Below, one piece after another: positions 24,640 to 32,582 of a stretch of 64,000 nucleotides of DNA (position 1 is the stretch's first letter; each line of letters opens with the position of its first letter). The notes under the pieces are model-generated. The model was not told where the DNA came from, searched no databases, and worked only from the letters and a program-made list of their open reading frames with translations. Made by a program: the position numbers and the translations under genes. Source of the DNA: Desulfuromonas acetexigens (GTDB lineage Bacteria > Desulfobacterota > Desulfuromonadia > Desulfuromonadales > Trichloromonadaceae); assembly GCF_900111775.1 (NCBI RefSeq), contig NZ_FOJJ01000023.1:248001-312000 (forward strand), read 5' to 3'.

Positions 24640-24976
24640 CAGAACCTCCTAAAAATTACAGGGATGAAAGGGATGCAAGGGATGGTTTCAAAACCAGAAA
24701 CAAGATCTTGGCTTTATCCTGTTCATCTCTTTTATCCCTGTTGATACGCTCTTGCCTTTTCCTTGAAAACTTTTTTACAGGGATGAAGGGGATGAGTTCA
24801 AAAACCAAAACAAGACCCTGATTTTATCCTGTTCATCCCTTTTATCCCTGTTGATCCATCTTGCCTTTTTTCCTTGAAAACTTTTCACAGGGATGAAGGG
24901 GATTCAGGGGATGGATCAAAACCCAAAACAAGACCTTGATTTTATCCTGTTCATCCCTTTTATCCCTGATAAACGC
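24640..24976. repeat. Three tandem hairpin-forming repeat units filling the rfbA-rfbD gap
   Basis: This 337-nt gap holds no gene. Three units lie at about 24658-24741, 24777-24851 and 24887-24968, each starting ACAGGGATGAA(A/G)GGGAT and ending CATC(C/T)CTTTTATCCCTG, with ATCTTGGC/ACCCTGATT in the middle. Between units is a TTGCCTTTT(C/T)CTTGAAAACTTTT spacer. The ends of each unit are complementary, so the RNA could fold into consecutive stem-loops of about 80 nt. Confidence 0.85.
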
Positions 24977-25915
24977 CTATGTTCTCTTTTCAAAGTACTT
25001 CCGCAAGCTTTCTCGCCAATCCGGAACCTGTATTCCGGTAGCCGCCTTATATTTCTCTTTCGACATTACTGAATATTTAGGTCGTTGGGCCGGCAACGGA
25101 TAGCCTTCCGTCGGAATCGGCAGGATATTTTCAACCTTCAAACCTTCGAACTTGCGAGCTTGATCGATAATCTCAACCGCGAACTGATACCAGCTACATT
25201 CCCCCTCGCCGCTGAAATGGTAAATGCCGTAAGGCTGGTGAGGAGTGAGGGGTGAGGGGTGAGGAGCATCAATCACAGCCAACAGCTTGAAGATTGCCTC
25301 GGCCAGATCATCGGTCCAAGTCGGCGTTCCCCGTTGATCATCGACAACCTTGAGCTCGGTGCGTTCCTTGGCTAAGCGAACCATCGTCTCGACAAAATTG
25401 TTGCCGCCCAGGCCGTACAACCAGCTGGTGCGGACGATGAAGTACTTCTCCAAGCCGGACTGGATGATCCTCTGCTCCCCCAGGAGCTTGCTTATTCCAT
25501 AGACCGACAGGGGACCGGTGGGGTCTTCCTCCCGGTAGGGCTCCTTTTTATCCCCGGAAAAAACAAAATCCGTAGAAACATGGACCAGCACGGCATCAAT
25601 TTCTGCAGCCAACTGCGCCAGAAACCCTGGGCCTTCGCCATTGACCCGCATAGCCAGTTCGCTATGGCTTTCACAACCATCAACATTGGTATAGGCGGCG
25701 CAGTTGAGGATAATCGCGGGCTTTAAGTCCCGCAGAGCTAAAACCTGCTCCCGATCCGTCAAATCGAATTCCGGCAGATCGTAAGCATGAAGCTGGTAGC
25801 CGACAGGCAGCAACCGCTTCACCGCAGAAGCCAGCATCCCGTTGGCGCCGATGAGGGCGATGGTGGGGGAGCCCGGTTGGGAGTTGGGAGTGGGGAGTTG
25901 GGAGTTGGATGTCAT
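24977..25915 (-). CDS. rfbD: dTDP-4-dehydrorhamnose reductase with repeat-derived N-terminus and internal insert
   Basis: 312 residues from ATG 25915 (GGAG upstream), overlapping the four-helix gene as ATGA. RfbD signs: ALIGANGMLASAV, NCAAYTNVDGCE, VHVSTDFVFSGDK, VYGISKLLGEQ (Tyr/Lys), VRTSWLYG and GIYHFSGEGECSWYQFA. The first 15 or so residues ([13 protein letters not shown]) are encoded by a GGGAGTN heptamer repeat. A stretch near residue 240 (APHPSPLTPHQ) is encoded by a GTGAGGG-type repeat. Both keep the frame and fall outside the catalytic motifs. Last step of dTDP-L-rhamnose synthesis. Confidence 0.92.
   Translation of the reverse strand: MTSNSQLPTPNSQPGSPTIALIGANGMLASAVKRLLPVGYQLHAYDLPEFDLTDREQVLALRDLKPAIILNCAAYTNVDGCESHSELAMRVNGEGPGFLAQLAAEIDAVLVHVSTDFVFSGDKKEPYREEDPTGPLSVYGISKLLGEQRIIQSGLEKYFIVRTSWLYGLGGNNFVETMVRLAKERTELKVVDDQRGTPTWTDDLAEAIFKLLAVIDAPHPSPLTPHQPYGIYHFSGEGECSWYQFAVEIIDQARKFEGLKVENILPIPTEGYPLPAQRPKYSVMSKEKYKAATGIQVPDWRESLRKYFEKRT
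25236..25265. repeat. GTGAGGG-type heptamer repeat inside rfbD
   Basis: On the plus strand GTGAGGAGTGAGGGGTGAGG and a further ten bases: four 7-8 bp units in the rfbD coding region, giving the peptide APHPSPLTPHQ on the coding strand. The same repeat type occurs at 30906-30931, 31022-31040 and 62042-62120. Confidence 0.75.
25869..25912. repeat. GGGAGTN heptamer repeat at the rfbD start
   Basis: Plus strand GTTGGGAGTTGGGAGTGGGG and onward through about six heptamers. It supplies codons 2-15 of rfbD and abuts the stop codon of the four-helix-bundle gene. Confidence 0.75.
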
Positions 25916-26265
25916 ACGTTGCTCCACTTTTTGTGCAAACCGGTCAAAAGTCGACCGACGGAATCGGCCAAAGCAATGGCTGGGTGTTCTGCTGAAACGA
26001 ATCCCAACATAACAGCGAGCTTTAACTGCGTTTCCAGTTCGGCCAAAGACCCGCGTGAGATGCCGATAAATTGCAGATATTCTTTCGTATGGTTACGCCC
26101 TGATCCTTCAGCAATGTTACTCGGAATCGATACCGCTGCACGACGCATCTGCTGAGACAACCCGTAACGCTCTTCCGCAGGAAAGCATGATGTCAAATCA
26201 TACACCGCCTTGGCCAATTCCATACTGATCCGCCAAGCCTCCAGTTTTTCATGCGGCTTTCCCAC
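25912..26265 (-). CDS. Four-helix-bundle protein (23S rRNA intervening-sequence protein family)
   Basis: 117 residues. Family signs: KLEAWRISMELAKAVYDL, FPAEERYGLSQQMRRAAVSI, PSNIAEGSGR and EYLQFIGISRGSLAELETQL. This fold is known from proteins encoded in rRNA intervening sequences and is also common as solitary genes near short repeats; its function is unknown. The GTG start (26265) lies inside a heptamer repeat shared with the rfbB stop codon, GGGGAGTAGGGAGTGGG. It sits as cargo between rfbB and rfbD, coupled to rfbD by ATGA. Confidence 0.88.
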   Translation of the reverse strand: MGKPHEKLEAWRISMELAKAVYDLTSCFPAEERYGLSQQMRRAAVSIPSNIAEGSGRNHTKEYLQFIGISRGSLAELETQLKLAVMLGFVSAEHPAIALADSVGRLLTGLHKKWSNV

Positions 26266-26268
26266 TCC

Positions 26269-27453
26269 CTACTCCCCAGAAACACCCAGTCGTTCCAACT
26301 GATAGGTGCCGTTAAGTACACGTTGCCACCATGCCTCATTATCTAAGTACCATTGCACCGTCTTACGCATACCACTTTCAAATGTTTCTTGCGGCTTCCA
26401 GCCTAGCTCATTTTCGATCTTTCCGGCATCAATGGCATAGCGCCGATCATGCCCGGGACGGTCTTTTACAAAGGCAATCAAATCCTTATATTGACCTGCC
26501 TGAGGTTTCAGCTCCTGCAGAATTTCGCAAAGGATATGAACTACCTGGAGATTCTGCTTTTCATTGTGCCCACCAATATTATAAGTCTCACCTATTTTAC
26601 CTTCGGTCACAACTTTATAAAGAGCGCGGGCATGGTCTTCGACATAAAGCCAATCACGGATCTGATCACCCTTACCATACACAGGCAGGGGCTTACCCTG
26701 CAGAGCATTCAGAATGATATGAGGGATCAACTTTTCAGGAAAATGGTAAGGCCCGTAGTTGTTGGAACAGTTTGTAATCAGAGTCGGCAGTCCATAGGTT
26801 CTGCGCCAAGCGCGAACCAGATGATCGGAACTGGCCTTGCTGGCGGAATAAGGGGAACTCGGCGCATAAGGGGTCTGCTCGGTGAACAAAGGTAGGGAGT
26901 TGGGAGTAGGGAGTTGGGAGTCGGCTTTCCCACTTCCCACTTCCAACTTCCCACTCCCCACTCCTGATTTCCCACTTCCCACTTCCAACTTCCCACTCCC
27001 CATATCCCCACTCCCCAGATCCCCAGGGTGCGGCAGATCCCCGTAAACCTCATCGGTAGAGATATGATGGAAACGGAAGGCAGCCTTGCGGGATTCCTCC
27101 TGGCTCTGCCAATAGGACCGTGCCGCTTCGAGCAAGGTATAAGTACCGACAATATTGGTTTCGATGAAAGCGGCCGGACCGTCGATGGAACGGTCGACAT
27201 GGCTTTCCGCCGCCAAGTGCATGACCGCGTCAGGCTGATGTTGGGCGAAAACCCGGTCGAGTTCGCTACCATCGCAGATATCGACCTGCTCAAAGGCGTA
27301 GCGTTCGCTGTCGCAGACGGTGGTCAGGGATTCCAGATTCCCCGCATAGGTCAGCTTATCGACATTGACGACGGAGTCGCCGGTATTCTGGATAATATGA
27401 CGAATAACCGCCGAACCAATAAAGCCGGCACCTCCTGTTACAAGTAACTTCAT
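26269..27453 (-). CDS. rfbB: dTDP-glucose 4,6-dehydratase with in-frame heptamer-repeat insert
   Basis: 394 residues from ATG 27453 (Shine-Dalgarno GAGGTG), about 40 longer than usual. Signs: [43 protein letters not shown] (Thr133-Asp134-Glu135) and [15 protein letters not shown] (Tyr202, Lys206). Residues about 144-187 replace the short loop between GDLPHP and LPLFTE with a glycine/serine-rich 7-residue peptide repeat ([14 protein letters not shown]), encoded by GGGAGTN-type heptamers. The insert is in frame and lies in a loop near the active site. The stop codon TAG is itself part of a repeat unit. Confidence 0.93.
   Translation of the reverse strand: MKLLVTGGAGFIGSAVIRHIIQNTGDSVVNVDKLTYAGNLESLTTVCDSERYAFEQVDICDGSELDRVFAQHQPDAVMHLAAESHVDRSIDGPAAFIETNIVGTYTLLEAARSYWQSQEESRKAAFRFHHISTDEVYGDLPHPGDLGSGDMGSGKLEVGSGKSGVGSGKLEVGSGKADSQLPTPNSLPLFTEQTPYAPSSPYSASKASSDHLVRAWRRTYGLPTLITNCSNNYGPYHFPEKLIPHIILNALQGKPLPVYGKGDQIRDWLYVEDHARALYKVVTEGKIGETYNIGGHNEKQNLQVVHILCEILQELKPQAGQYKDLIAFVKDRPGHDRRYAIDAGKIENELGWKPQETFESGMRKTVQWYLDNEAWWQRVLNGTYQLERLGVSGE
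26893..27022. repeat. Heptamer repeat array within rfbB
   Basis: About 130 nt of degenerate 7-bp units, reading on the plus strand as GGGAGTTGGGAGTAGGGAGT at the left and CCCACTTCCCACTTCCAACT to the right. The strand bias of the units switches near 26930, so the array consists of two arms of opposite orientation. It is open throughout in the rfbB frame. Confidence 0.8.
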
Positions 27454-27641
27454 ATTCACCTCGAAAACGTGAAAAGCGATTCGCTAATTCCCCCGAGTGT
27501 TGGATCGTCTGAAACCATCAGTAGAACAGCACCAACAGCGAAAAATTTACATCGGAAAAACCAGACGGTTTTTACCTTTTTTAAAAGTCCATGTCTATTG
27601 GGGAAAACCCTTAATCCCACATGACCTGAAATTATTTTTTC

Positions 27642-27833
27642 CTAAGCGGCTACTCCCTTGGCGGAATCGCCTGCCAAATTCTTTGAGCCGTTCAGGTGTC
27701 CCTGGTCGAGCTTGTTGACCGATATCACAATTTTGGCATCGGCTTTTCTACTCATTGCGGCAAGCATGGAAAGTAATCGATCACATTTCCCGCGAATATC
27801 TTCCAGAAGAATTTCCAGATGTTCTTTTTGCAT
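27642..27833 (-). CDS. Small conserved-looking hypothetical protein (63 aa)
   Basis: ATG 27833 has a strong Shine-Dalgarno (GGAGGTG, 5 nt). The sequence begins MQKEHLEILLEDIRGKCDRL and continues through LLSMLAAMSRKADAKIVISVNKLDQGHL (as separate helices). The amphipathic N-terminal helix looks like a protein-interaction helix. I recognise no family. It stands alone between the UDP-sugar dehydrogenase and rfbB; the 188 nt after it carry no gene. Confidence 0.5.
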   Translation of the reverse strand: MQKEHLEILLEDIRGKCDRLLSMLAAMSRKADAKIVISVNKLDQGHLNGSKNLAGDSAKGVAA

Positions 27834-27874
27834 AACACCTCCATCCCCCCCGCGCCGGGAAATATTTCCCGATA

Positions 27875-29191
<1,317 letters not shown>

Positions 29192-29255
29192 CGATGGAAA
29201 TCCTCCTGCCCAATTTACAGCGGCTCGTTTTTACCCGTTAAAGTCAAAACCTTTT

Positions 29256-29387
29256 TTGTCCACGGAAGACACGGAAAGCACGGAATTTCAGGATCACTTT
29301 CCGTGTCTTCCGTGTCTTCCGTGCACTGGGATTTTTTCGTCTTTATTTCCGCAACCCGTAGGATGCGATGACGCAAGGAATCGCATC
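29256..29387. repeat. CACGGAAG repeat hairpin and a second inverted repeat
   Basis: TTTTGTCCACGGAAGACACG and onward is answered by TTCCGTGTCTTCCGTGTCTT before GTGCACTGGG, giving a long hairpin at about 29256-29326. A second hairpin, GATGCGAT (29362-29369) with ATCGCATC (29380-29387), ends one base before the HEPN stop codon. A related CACGGAAG copy lies at 30212-30240. Confidence 0.75.
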
Positions 29388-29388
29388 G

Positions 29389-29871
29389 TCACTTTGTCCG
29401 GATTCGCTCCCGTGCCCAGTCTTCGAGTTGCCGATAAGCGGCCTCAAGGATCGGCACCTGTTCCAGCAAGCGTCGCAGGTTCGCCTTGACCCGTTCGGGC
29501 TGATCCGGATATTCATGGGCCGTCTGGTTGCGTAATTCGCGCAGCATTTGCCACTGCTGCGCCGAAGGGAGCATCCCCAACTTTTCCGCCCGGTTCAACT
29601 TGTCGAGAAAAGGCTCGTGCTCCTGCCATTCCTCCACCAGTTGCAAGGTCGCGGGCAGCAGACGGCTCCCGATGGCATCCTGCAGCTTGCCGAAACGGAA
29701 AAGCAGCTGATCGAGGGTGCGCACCTGGTCGTCGTTCAACTCCTGCGCATCACTGGTCCAATAGGAGAAGTCTTTCGCCTCGACCCAGGCCGAATGGAGA
29801 CGCCGCTGATGCTGTTCACATTCCACCAGCGCCGGCTGCAGCTTGTAGGTGATCACTTCCTGCTTGTTCAC
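29389..29871 (-). CDS. HEPN-domain protein (toxin-like partner of MNT nucleotidyltransferase)
   Basis: 160 residues, all helical in character, with RELRNQTAHEY near residue 111, the R-x4-H type motif of HEPN ribonucleases. The GTG start overlaps the MNT stop as GTGA, so the two are co-translated. Gene order MNT then HEPN. In studied pairs (HepT/MntA) the HEPN protein is an RNase or tRNA-acting toxin, neutralised by AMPylation or by binding of the MNT protein. Confidence 0.8.
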   Translation of the reverse strand: MNKQEVITYKLQPALVECEQHQRRLHSAWVEAKDFSYWTSDAQELNDDQVRTLDQLLFRFGKLQDAIGSRLLPATLQLVEEWQEHEPFLDKLNRAEKLGMLPSAQQWQMLRELRNQTAHEYPDQPERVKANLRRLLEQVPILEAAYRQLEDWARERIRTK

Positions 29872-30173
29872 AGCGGAACCCCTGTCTTTTCGGCCATCTG
29901 CTGAATCGGCGTCAAGGACTCCCCCGACCCCGCCGCGAACACGACATCGATGCGCTGCTCGCCCAGGCGCTCTTTTGCCTTGACCAGAAACTGCAGCTTG
30001 GCATCGAGCTGTTCGGCAAGGGGCCGAACGAATCCAGTCACATAGAGGTCGACATCCCCACCCCGCCGGGCATCATCCAGGCGAGAGCCGAAAAGAAAGA
30101 GCCGGACCTGCGGCCCAAAGACTTCCGCCGCCACCTCTTTAAGCACTTCGATTTCTCGGGGAGTCAGGCGCAC
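29868..30173 (-). CDS. MNT nucleotidyltransferase, antitoxin of the HEPN pair
   Basis: 101 residues from GTG 30173, chosen for the GGAG located 7 nt upstream; a longer frame begins at TTG 30200. Motif LFGSRLDDARRGGDVDLYV carries the GSR and the DVD acidic pair, and the third acidic position is in QRIDVVFA. This is the MNT signature. Co-transcribed with the HEPN gene downstream. Confidence 0.8.
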   Translation of the reverse strand: MRLTPREIEVLKEVAAEVFGPQVRLFLFGSRLDDARRGGDVDLYVTGFVRPLAEQLDAKLQFLVKAKERLGEQRIDVVFAAGSGESLTPIQQMAEKTGVPL

Positions 30174-30207
30174 AAAAAAACTCCGAGAAGAAAGAATCAA
30201 AATCTTT

Positions 30208-30336
30208 TTTTGTCCACGGAAGGCACGGAAAGCACGGAAGTTTTTAAGAGGCCTGTTAAATCTACAGGGATGAAGGGGATGGGGGGGATAAAATCAAAAA
30301 GCCTTATCCTGTTTATCCCTTTTATCCCTGTTCAAC
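30208..30336. repeat. CACGGAAG repeat and one hairpin-forming unit
   Basis: TTGTCCACGGAAGGCACGGA (about 30210-30229) matches the repeat at 29256. It is followed at 30262-30336 by one short unit of the ACAGGGATGAAGGGGATG to CCCTTTTATCCCTGTT type, which extends into the last codons of gmhB. Nothing else is seen in this gap. Confidence 0.7.
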
Positions 30337-30936
30337 AGAGCTTACCGCTTTTCCAAGAATATAATCCGCCGCCGCAGGCAGATCGTCAACCACCGCTTCA
30401 GCCAAGGCTCCCGCCCCCGTGGCCAGTTCTTCCTCACCATAGCCGGTGCGCACCAGCAGTGACCGGCAGCCGGCCGCCCTACCCGCTTCGAGATCGGCGC
30501 GCTTGTCGCCGATCATCCACGAGGCCGCCAGGTCGATGCCGTGCTCAGCTGCCGCCTGCAACAACATCCCCGGCCGCCCCTTACGGCAGTCGCAGTCGAC
30601 CTTGAACTCGCCCTTCCCTTTTTCGGGATGATGAGGACAGAGGTAGAAGGCGTCGATAGCGGTACCGATTTTCGTCAGTTCCCGCTGAATGTGCTGGTGC
30701 AAGCGATCCACGTCTTCACGAGAAAAATATCCCCGCGCCACTCCAGACTGGTTCGTCACCACGACTATCTTGTAGCCGGCCTCTTTGAGCCGGCGAATCG
30801 CCTCGGGCACGCCGGGAATGAAAGCGAAATCCTCGATTCGGTGAAGATAATTTTTCTCCTCGTTGATCGTCCCGTCACGGTCGAGGAAAACGGCCTTTTT
30901 TTCCGTGAGGGGTGAGGGGTGAAGGGTGAGGGGCAT
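30322..30936 (-). CDS. gmhB: D-glycero-beta-D-manno-heptose-1,7-bisphosphate 7-phosphatase with repeat-encoded N-terminus
   Basis: 204 residues. HAD phosphatase: VFLDRDGTINEE (nucleophile Asp), VVVTNQSGVARGYF, zinc-binding CPHHPEKGKGEF then CDCRKGRPGM, and WMIGDKRADLEAG. The initiator ATG 30936 and residues 2-11 (PLTLHPSPLT) come from a GTGAGGGG repeat, and no other good start lies before the catalytic motif. Removes the 7-phosphate in ADP-heptose synthesis, between the two HldE steps. HldE is encoded just upstream. Confidence 0.9.
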   Translation of the reverse strand: MPLTLHPSPLTEKKAVFLDRDGTINEEKNYLHRIEDFAFIPGVPEAIRRLKEAGYKIVVVTNQSGVARGYFSREDVDRLHQHIQRELTKIGTAIDAFYLCPHHPEKGKGEFKVDCDCRKGRPGMLLQAAAEHGIDLAASWMIGDKRADLEAGRAAGCRSLLVRTGYGEEELATGAGALAEAVVDDLPAAADYILGKAVSSVEQG

Positions 30937-31023
30937 TTATTTTTCAAGCCTTTGCTGCAGGGAATTCATCAGACCGCCAATAAGGCCAAAAACTCCATCT
31001 ATTTTTTCGAGAAGGGGGCTGCC
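30937..31023 (-). pseudogene. C-terminal remnant of a four-helix-bundle gene
   Basis: Between hldE and gmhB, an open stretch of 28 codons reads LLEKIDGVFGLIGGLMNSLQ and then QRLEK before a stop that touches the gmhB ATG. It resembles the terminal helix of four-helix-bundle (IVS-type) proteins, which end in GLxxSL-like helices. A GTGAGGAGTGAGG repeat cuts it off at the other end. Assignment is tentative. Confidence 0.35.
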
Positions 31024-31030
31024 TCACTCC

Positions 31031-32503
31031 TCACTCTCCCCCATACTGCCGCAGAATCTTCTCAACAATTCCCGTCGTCGACTTGCCGTCAACGAACTGG
31101 ATCAATTCGACCCGGCCGCCGTAGCTCTCGACGATCTCCTTGCCGACCACCCCTTCCGGCGTGTAGTCGCCGCCTTTGACCAGAATATCCGGACGCAGCA
31201 GGCGGATCAGTTCGAGGGGGGTGTCTTCATCGAAGAGGACCACATGGTCGATGCAGTCGAGGGCGGCGAGGATGTGGGCGCGTTCGTCCTGGGAGATGAG
31301 CGGACGGTTTGGCCCTTTGAGGCGGCGAATGGAAGCATCGGAATTGAGACCAAGGACGAGCAGATCGCCGAGGCGGCGAGCCGCTTGCAGATATTTGACA
31401 TGGCCGACGTGGAGCAGGTCGAAGCAGCCGTTGGTGAAGACGATGCGCTTGCCCCGCTGCCGCTCCCGTTCCAACAGCATCGCCAGCGCTTCCCGGTTCC
31501 TGATCTTGAGGTCGCTGTCGGCGTGGGCGGCGCCGGCAGCCTGGAGGATTTCCTCGGGGGAGACGGTCGAGGTGCCGACTTTGCCGACGACGACTCCGGC
31601 CGCCAGATTGGAGACCGTCGCCGCCTGTTCGAGGCTCAGTCCCGCCGCCAAGCCGACGCCGATTACCGAAAGCACGGTATCGCCGGCACCGGAAACGTCG
31701 AAGACCTCGCGGGCCTTGGTCGGCATATGCAGCTCGCGGCCGTCGCCCAAGAAGAGGCTCATCCCCTCCTCGCTGCGGGTCAGGACCAGGGCGTCGAGAT
31801 TGAGCCTTTCGCGCAACGTCCGCCCCGCTTTAAGCAACGAGGCTTCGTCGACGATGGCGACACCGGAGGCCTTCTGCGCCTCCTTGCGATTGGGGGTGAG
31901 CAGGGTCGCCCCCCGGTATTTGCCGTAATCGTCCCCCTTGGGGTCGATGACGACGGGGATCCCCCGCTCCCGCCCGAGAGCGATCAGCTCGCGAAGCAGG
32001 AAGTCGGTCAAGACCCCCTTGAGATAGTCGGAGACGAGAATCACCTGAAAACGGTCGGCGACGGCACGGACGTGATCGAGCAGGCGTCGGGCCAGATTCT
32101 CACCGATGGGATCTTTGCTTTCCCGGTCGATACGCAACATCTGCTGATTGCCGGCCAGCACCCGGGTCTTGCGGCTGGTCACCCGCCCGGGATCGCTGAA
32201 GATGCCGTCGACGGCGATCCCTTGATCGGCGAGGAGCGAACGGAGCAGACGGCCGTCGCCATCCTCGCCCAAGACACTCACAACCCCGACCCGACAGCCC
32301 AAGGCTACCAGATTGTTGACCACGTTGCCGGCGCCGCCGAGACGCAGATCCTCGCGGGTCACGTCCACCACCTGCACCGGCGCCTCGGGAGAAATGCGCT
32401 CGGCCTTGCCCCACAGGTATTCATCGAGCATCAGGTCGCCGATGACCAGGGCGTTGATATGGTTCAAACGGGAGAGGAAATTTTCGATTTCGGAGCGGAT
32501 CAT
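31031..32503 (-). CDS. hldE: Bifunctional heptose-7-phosphate kinase / heptose-1-phosphate adenylyltransferase
   Basis: 490 residues. The PfkB-type kinase domain (about 1-325) has VIGDLMLDEYLWG, RLGGAGNVVNNLVALG, ILVSDYLKG-like strand and DVSGAGDTVLSV (catalytic Asp). The C-terminal nucleotidyltransferase domain (about 350-490) has VFTNGCFDLLHVGHVKYLQA with the HxGH motif. Catalyses both the phosphorylation and the adenylylation steps of ADP-heptose synthesis. gmhA and gmhB lie nearby; the epimerase hldD is not in the window. Confidence 0.95.
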   Translation of the reverse strand: MIRSEIENFLSRLNHINALVIGDLMLDEYLWGKAERISPEAPVQVVDVTREDLRLGGAGNVVNNLVALGCRVGVVSVLGEDGDGRLLRSLLADQGIAVDGIFSDPGRVTSRKTRVLAGNQQMLRIDRESKDPIGENLARRLLDHVRAVADRFQVILVSDYLKGVLTDFLLRELIALGRERGIPVVIDPKGDDYGKYRGATLLTPNRKEAQKASGVAIVDEASLLKAGRTLRERLNLDALVLTRSEEGMSLFLGDGRELHMPTKAREVFDVSGAGDTVLSVIGVGLAAGLSLEQAATVSNLAAGVVVGKVGTSTVSPEEILQAAGAAHADSDLKIRNREALAMLLERERQRGKRIVFTNGCFDLLHVGHVKYLQAARRLGDLLVLGLNSDASIRRLKGPNRPLISQDERAHILAALDCIDHVVLFDEDTPLELIRLLRPDILVKGGDYTPEGVVGKEIVESYGGRVELIQFVDGKSTTGIVEKILRQYGGE

Positions 32504-32582
32504 AAAAGGAAAGCCCCCGGAGAAAAGCGCAAAACAAAAAAGGCTTTATACCATACCCGGAGGCTCGGTTGGAAGTTTTAAT

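Noticed and set aside
23136-24968. CRISPR array
   Set aside because: Units of 75-85 nt with complementary ends and related, non-unique spacers; no short direct repeats with unique spacers and no cas genes.
30926-32581. 551-codon open frame on the plus strand opposite hldE
   Set aside because: Antisense shadow of a high-GC gene; the minus-strand frame has clear HldE motifs, and the plus-strand peptide has no family features.
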